From Clostridiales bacterium (GTDB taxonomy: Bacteria > Bacillota > Clostridia > Saccharofermentanales > UBA5734): a DNA stretch of 5,074 bases. The notes under the pieces were generated by a model. It worked only from the letters and a program-made list of their open reading frames with translations, was not told where the DNA came from and made no database searches. Where the stretch lies: assembly GCA_007133255.1 (NCBI GenBank), contig SLMY01000265.1, forward strand, positions 1 through 5,074, given 5' to 3'. Below are positions 4,873 to 5,074 of the stretch, one piece after another. The translations under genes and the position numbers were made by a program. How positions within the stretch are numbered: the stretch's first letter is position 1; every line of letters starts with the position of its first letter.

Positions 4873-5074
4873 TTAAACATCTTGCAGCTGCAGCTGCTTT
4901 TCCAGCACATACGAAAGCAGCTGCCGTGCCAGGGTTTCATCCAGCACCCAGCTGCGAAGCCAGCTTCTTGGCAAAATCAGCGGCTGACGATCGTGAATGG
5001 CCGCTACAGCAGGCTGAGCGGCTGTGGTTAAAATAACAAATCTCGCGCCAGTGATATCATCTGCCGGCTGGCTG
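4873..5074 (-). CDS. SRAP-domain protein (YedK/HMCES type), C-terminal fragment
   Basis: The last 66 codons of a gene that enters from beyond the right edge; the stop is TAA at 4873-4875. The fragment reads FVILTTAAQ, then AAIHDRQPLILPRSWLRSWVL, which matches the C-terminal signature of the SRAP family (FxILTTxA...IHDRMPxIL, with the conserved catalytic-site histidine in HDR). SRAP proteins, bacterial YedK and human HMCES, covalently trap abasic sites in single-stranded DNA through an N-terminal Cys2; that residue is outside the window and cannot be checked. Full-length proteins are about 220 residues, so roughly two thirds are missing. It is co-directional with the yfhO-like gene but is separated from it by about 160 nt and a promoter. 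An 11-bp inverted repeat lies inside the end of the coding region. The family assignment is fairly sure. Confidence 0.85.
   Translation of the reverse strand, partial: SQPADDITGARFVILTTAAQPAVAAIHDRQPLILPRSWLRSWVLDETLARQLLSYVLEKQLQLQDV
4890..4924 (-). repeat. 11-bp perfect inverted repeat in the 3' end of the SRAP gene
   Basis: GCAGCTGCTTT (4890-4900) and AAAGCAGCTGC (4914-4924) are perfect inverted arms with a 13-nt loop, ending 15 nt before the stop codon. The RNA would form a stable hairpin. No proper U-tract follows (only ATTTT beyond the stop), so it is at best a weak terminator or a 3'-end stabiliser. The arms encode repeated Gln-Leu codons, which could produce it by chance. Confidence 0.45.

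Noticed and set aside
1..5074. tRNA, rRNA, CRISPR array, insertion sequence or prophage signatures
   Set aside because: No cloverleaf-like segment, regularly spaced repeats, transposase or integrase coding, or terminal inverted repeats were seen on either strand.

Overview
This window reads as ordinary chromosome from an anaerobic, moderate-GC member of the Bacillota (Firmicutes), probably a clostridial lineage. The evidence is strong AAGGAGG-type ribosome binding sites 6-9 nt from the starts, consensus-like TGnTATAAT promoters, a YfhO-family membrane protein, a NarL-type two-component pair and a class I superoxide reductase, which is typical of strict or microaerotolerant anaerobes. No species can be named from the sequence alone.

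Layout, left to right. Positions 1-182 (+) hold the C-terminal end of a NarL-family sensor histidine kinase. It runs tail-to-tail into a NarL/LuxR-type response regulator (160-807, -), and the two coding regions overlap by 23 bp. Everything else is on the minus strand, so in transcription order (right to left) the genes are: a truncated SRAP/YedK-type abasic-site protein (4873-5074), a large YfhO-family membrane protein (2019-4709), a desulfoferrodoxin-type superoxide reductase (1580-1963), an uncharacterised small polytopic membrane protein (961-1485), a possible 34-codon ORF coupled to it by a TGATG junction (857-961), and the response regulator.

Transcription signals divide this minus-strand series into units. 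The yfhO-like gene has its own extended -10 promoter. The superoxide reductase has a TGATATAAT extended -10 whose TGA is also the stop codon of the yfhO-like gene, and a perfect 6-bp inverted repeat lies where the -35 would be. The reductase gene ends in a strong intrinsic terminator (1513-1563). The membrane protein and small ORF follow the terminator with no clear promoter, and the response regulator has a plausible promoter overlapping the end of the small ORF.

Functionally the window combines signal transduction (kinase and regulator), oxidative-stress defence (superoxide reductase), DNA damage tolerance (SRAP) and cell-envelope glycan modification (YfhO family). I do not see a coherent new multi-gene system. 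The points most worth checking are the small coupled ORF, the convergent overlapping kinase/regulator pair, and the compact reductase promoter built on the stop codon of the upstream gene.
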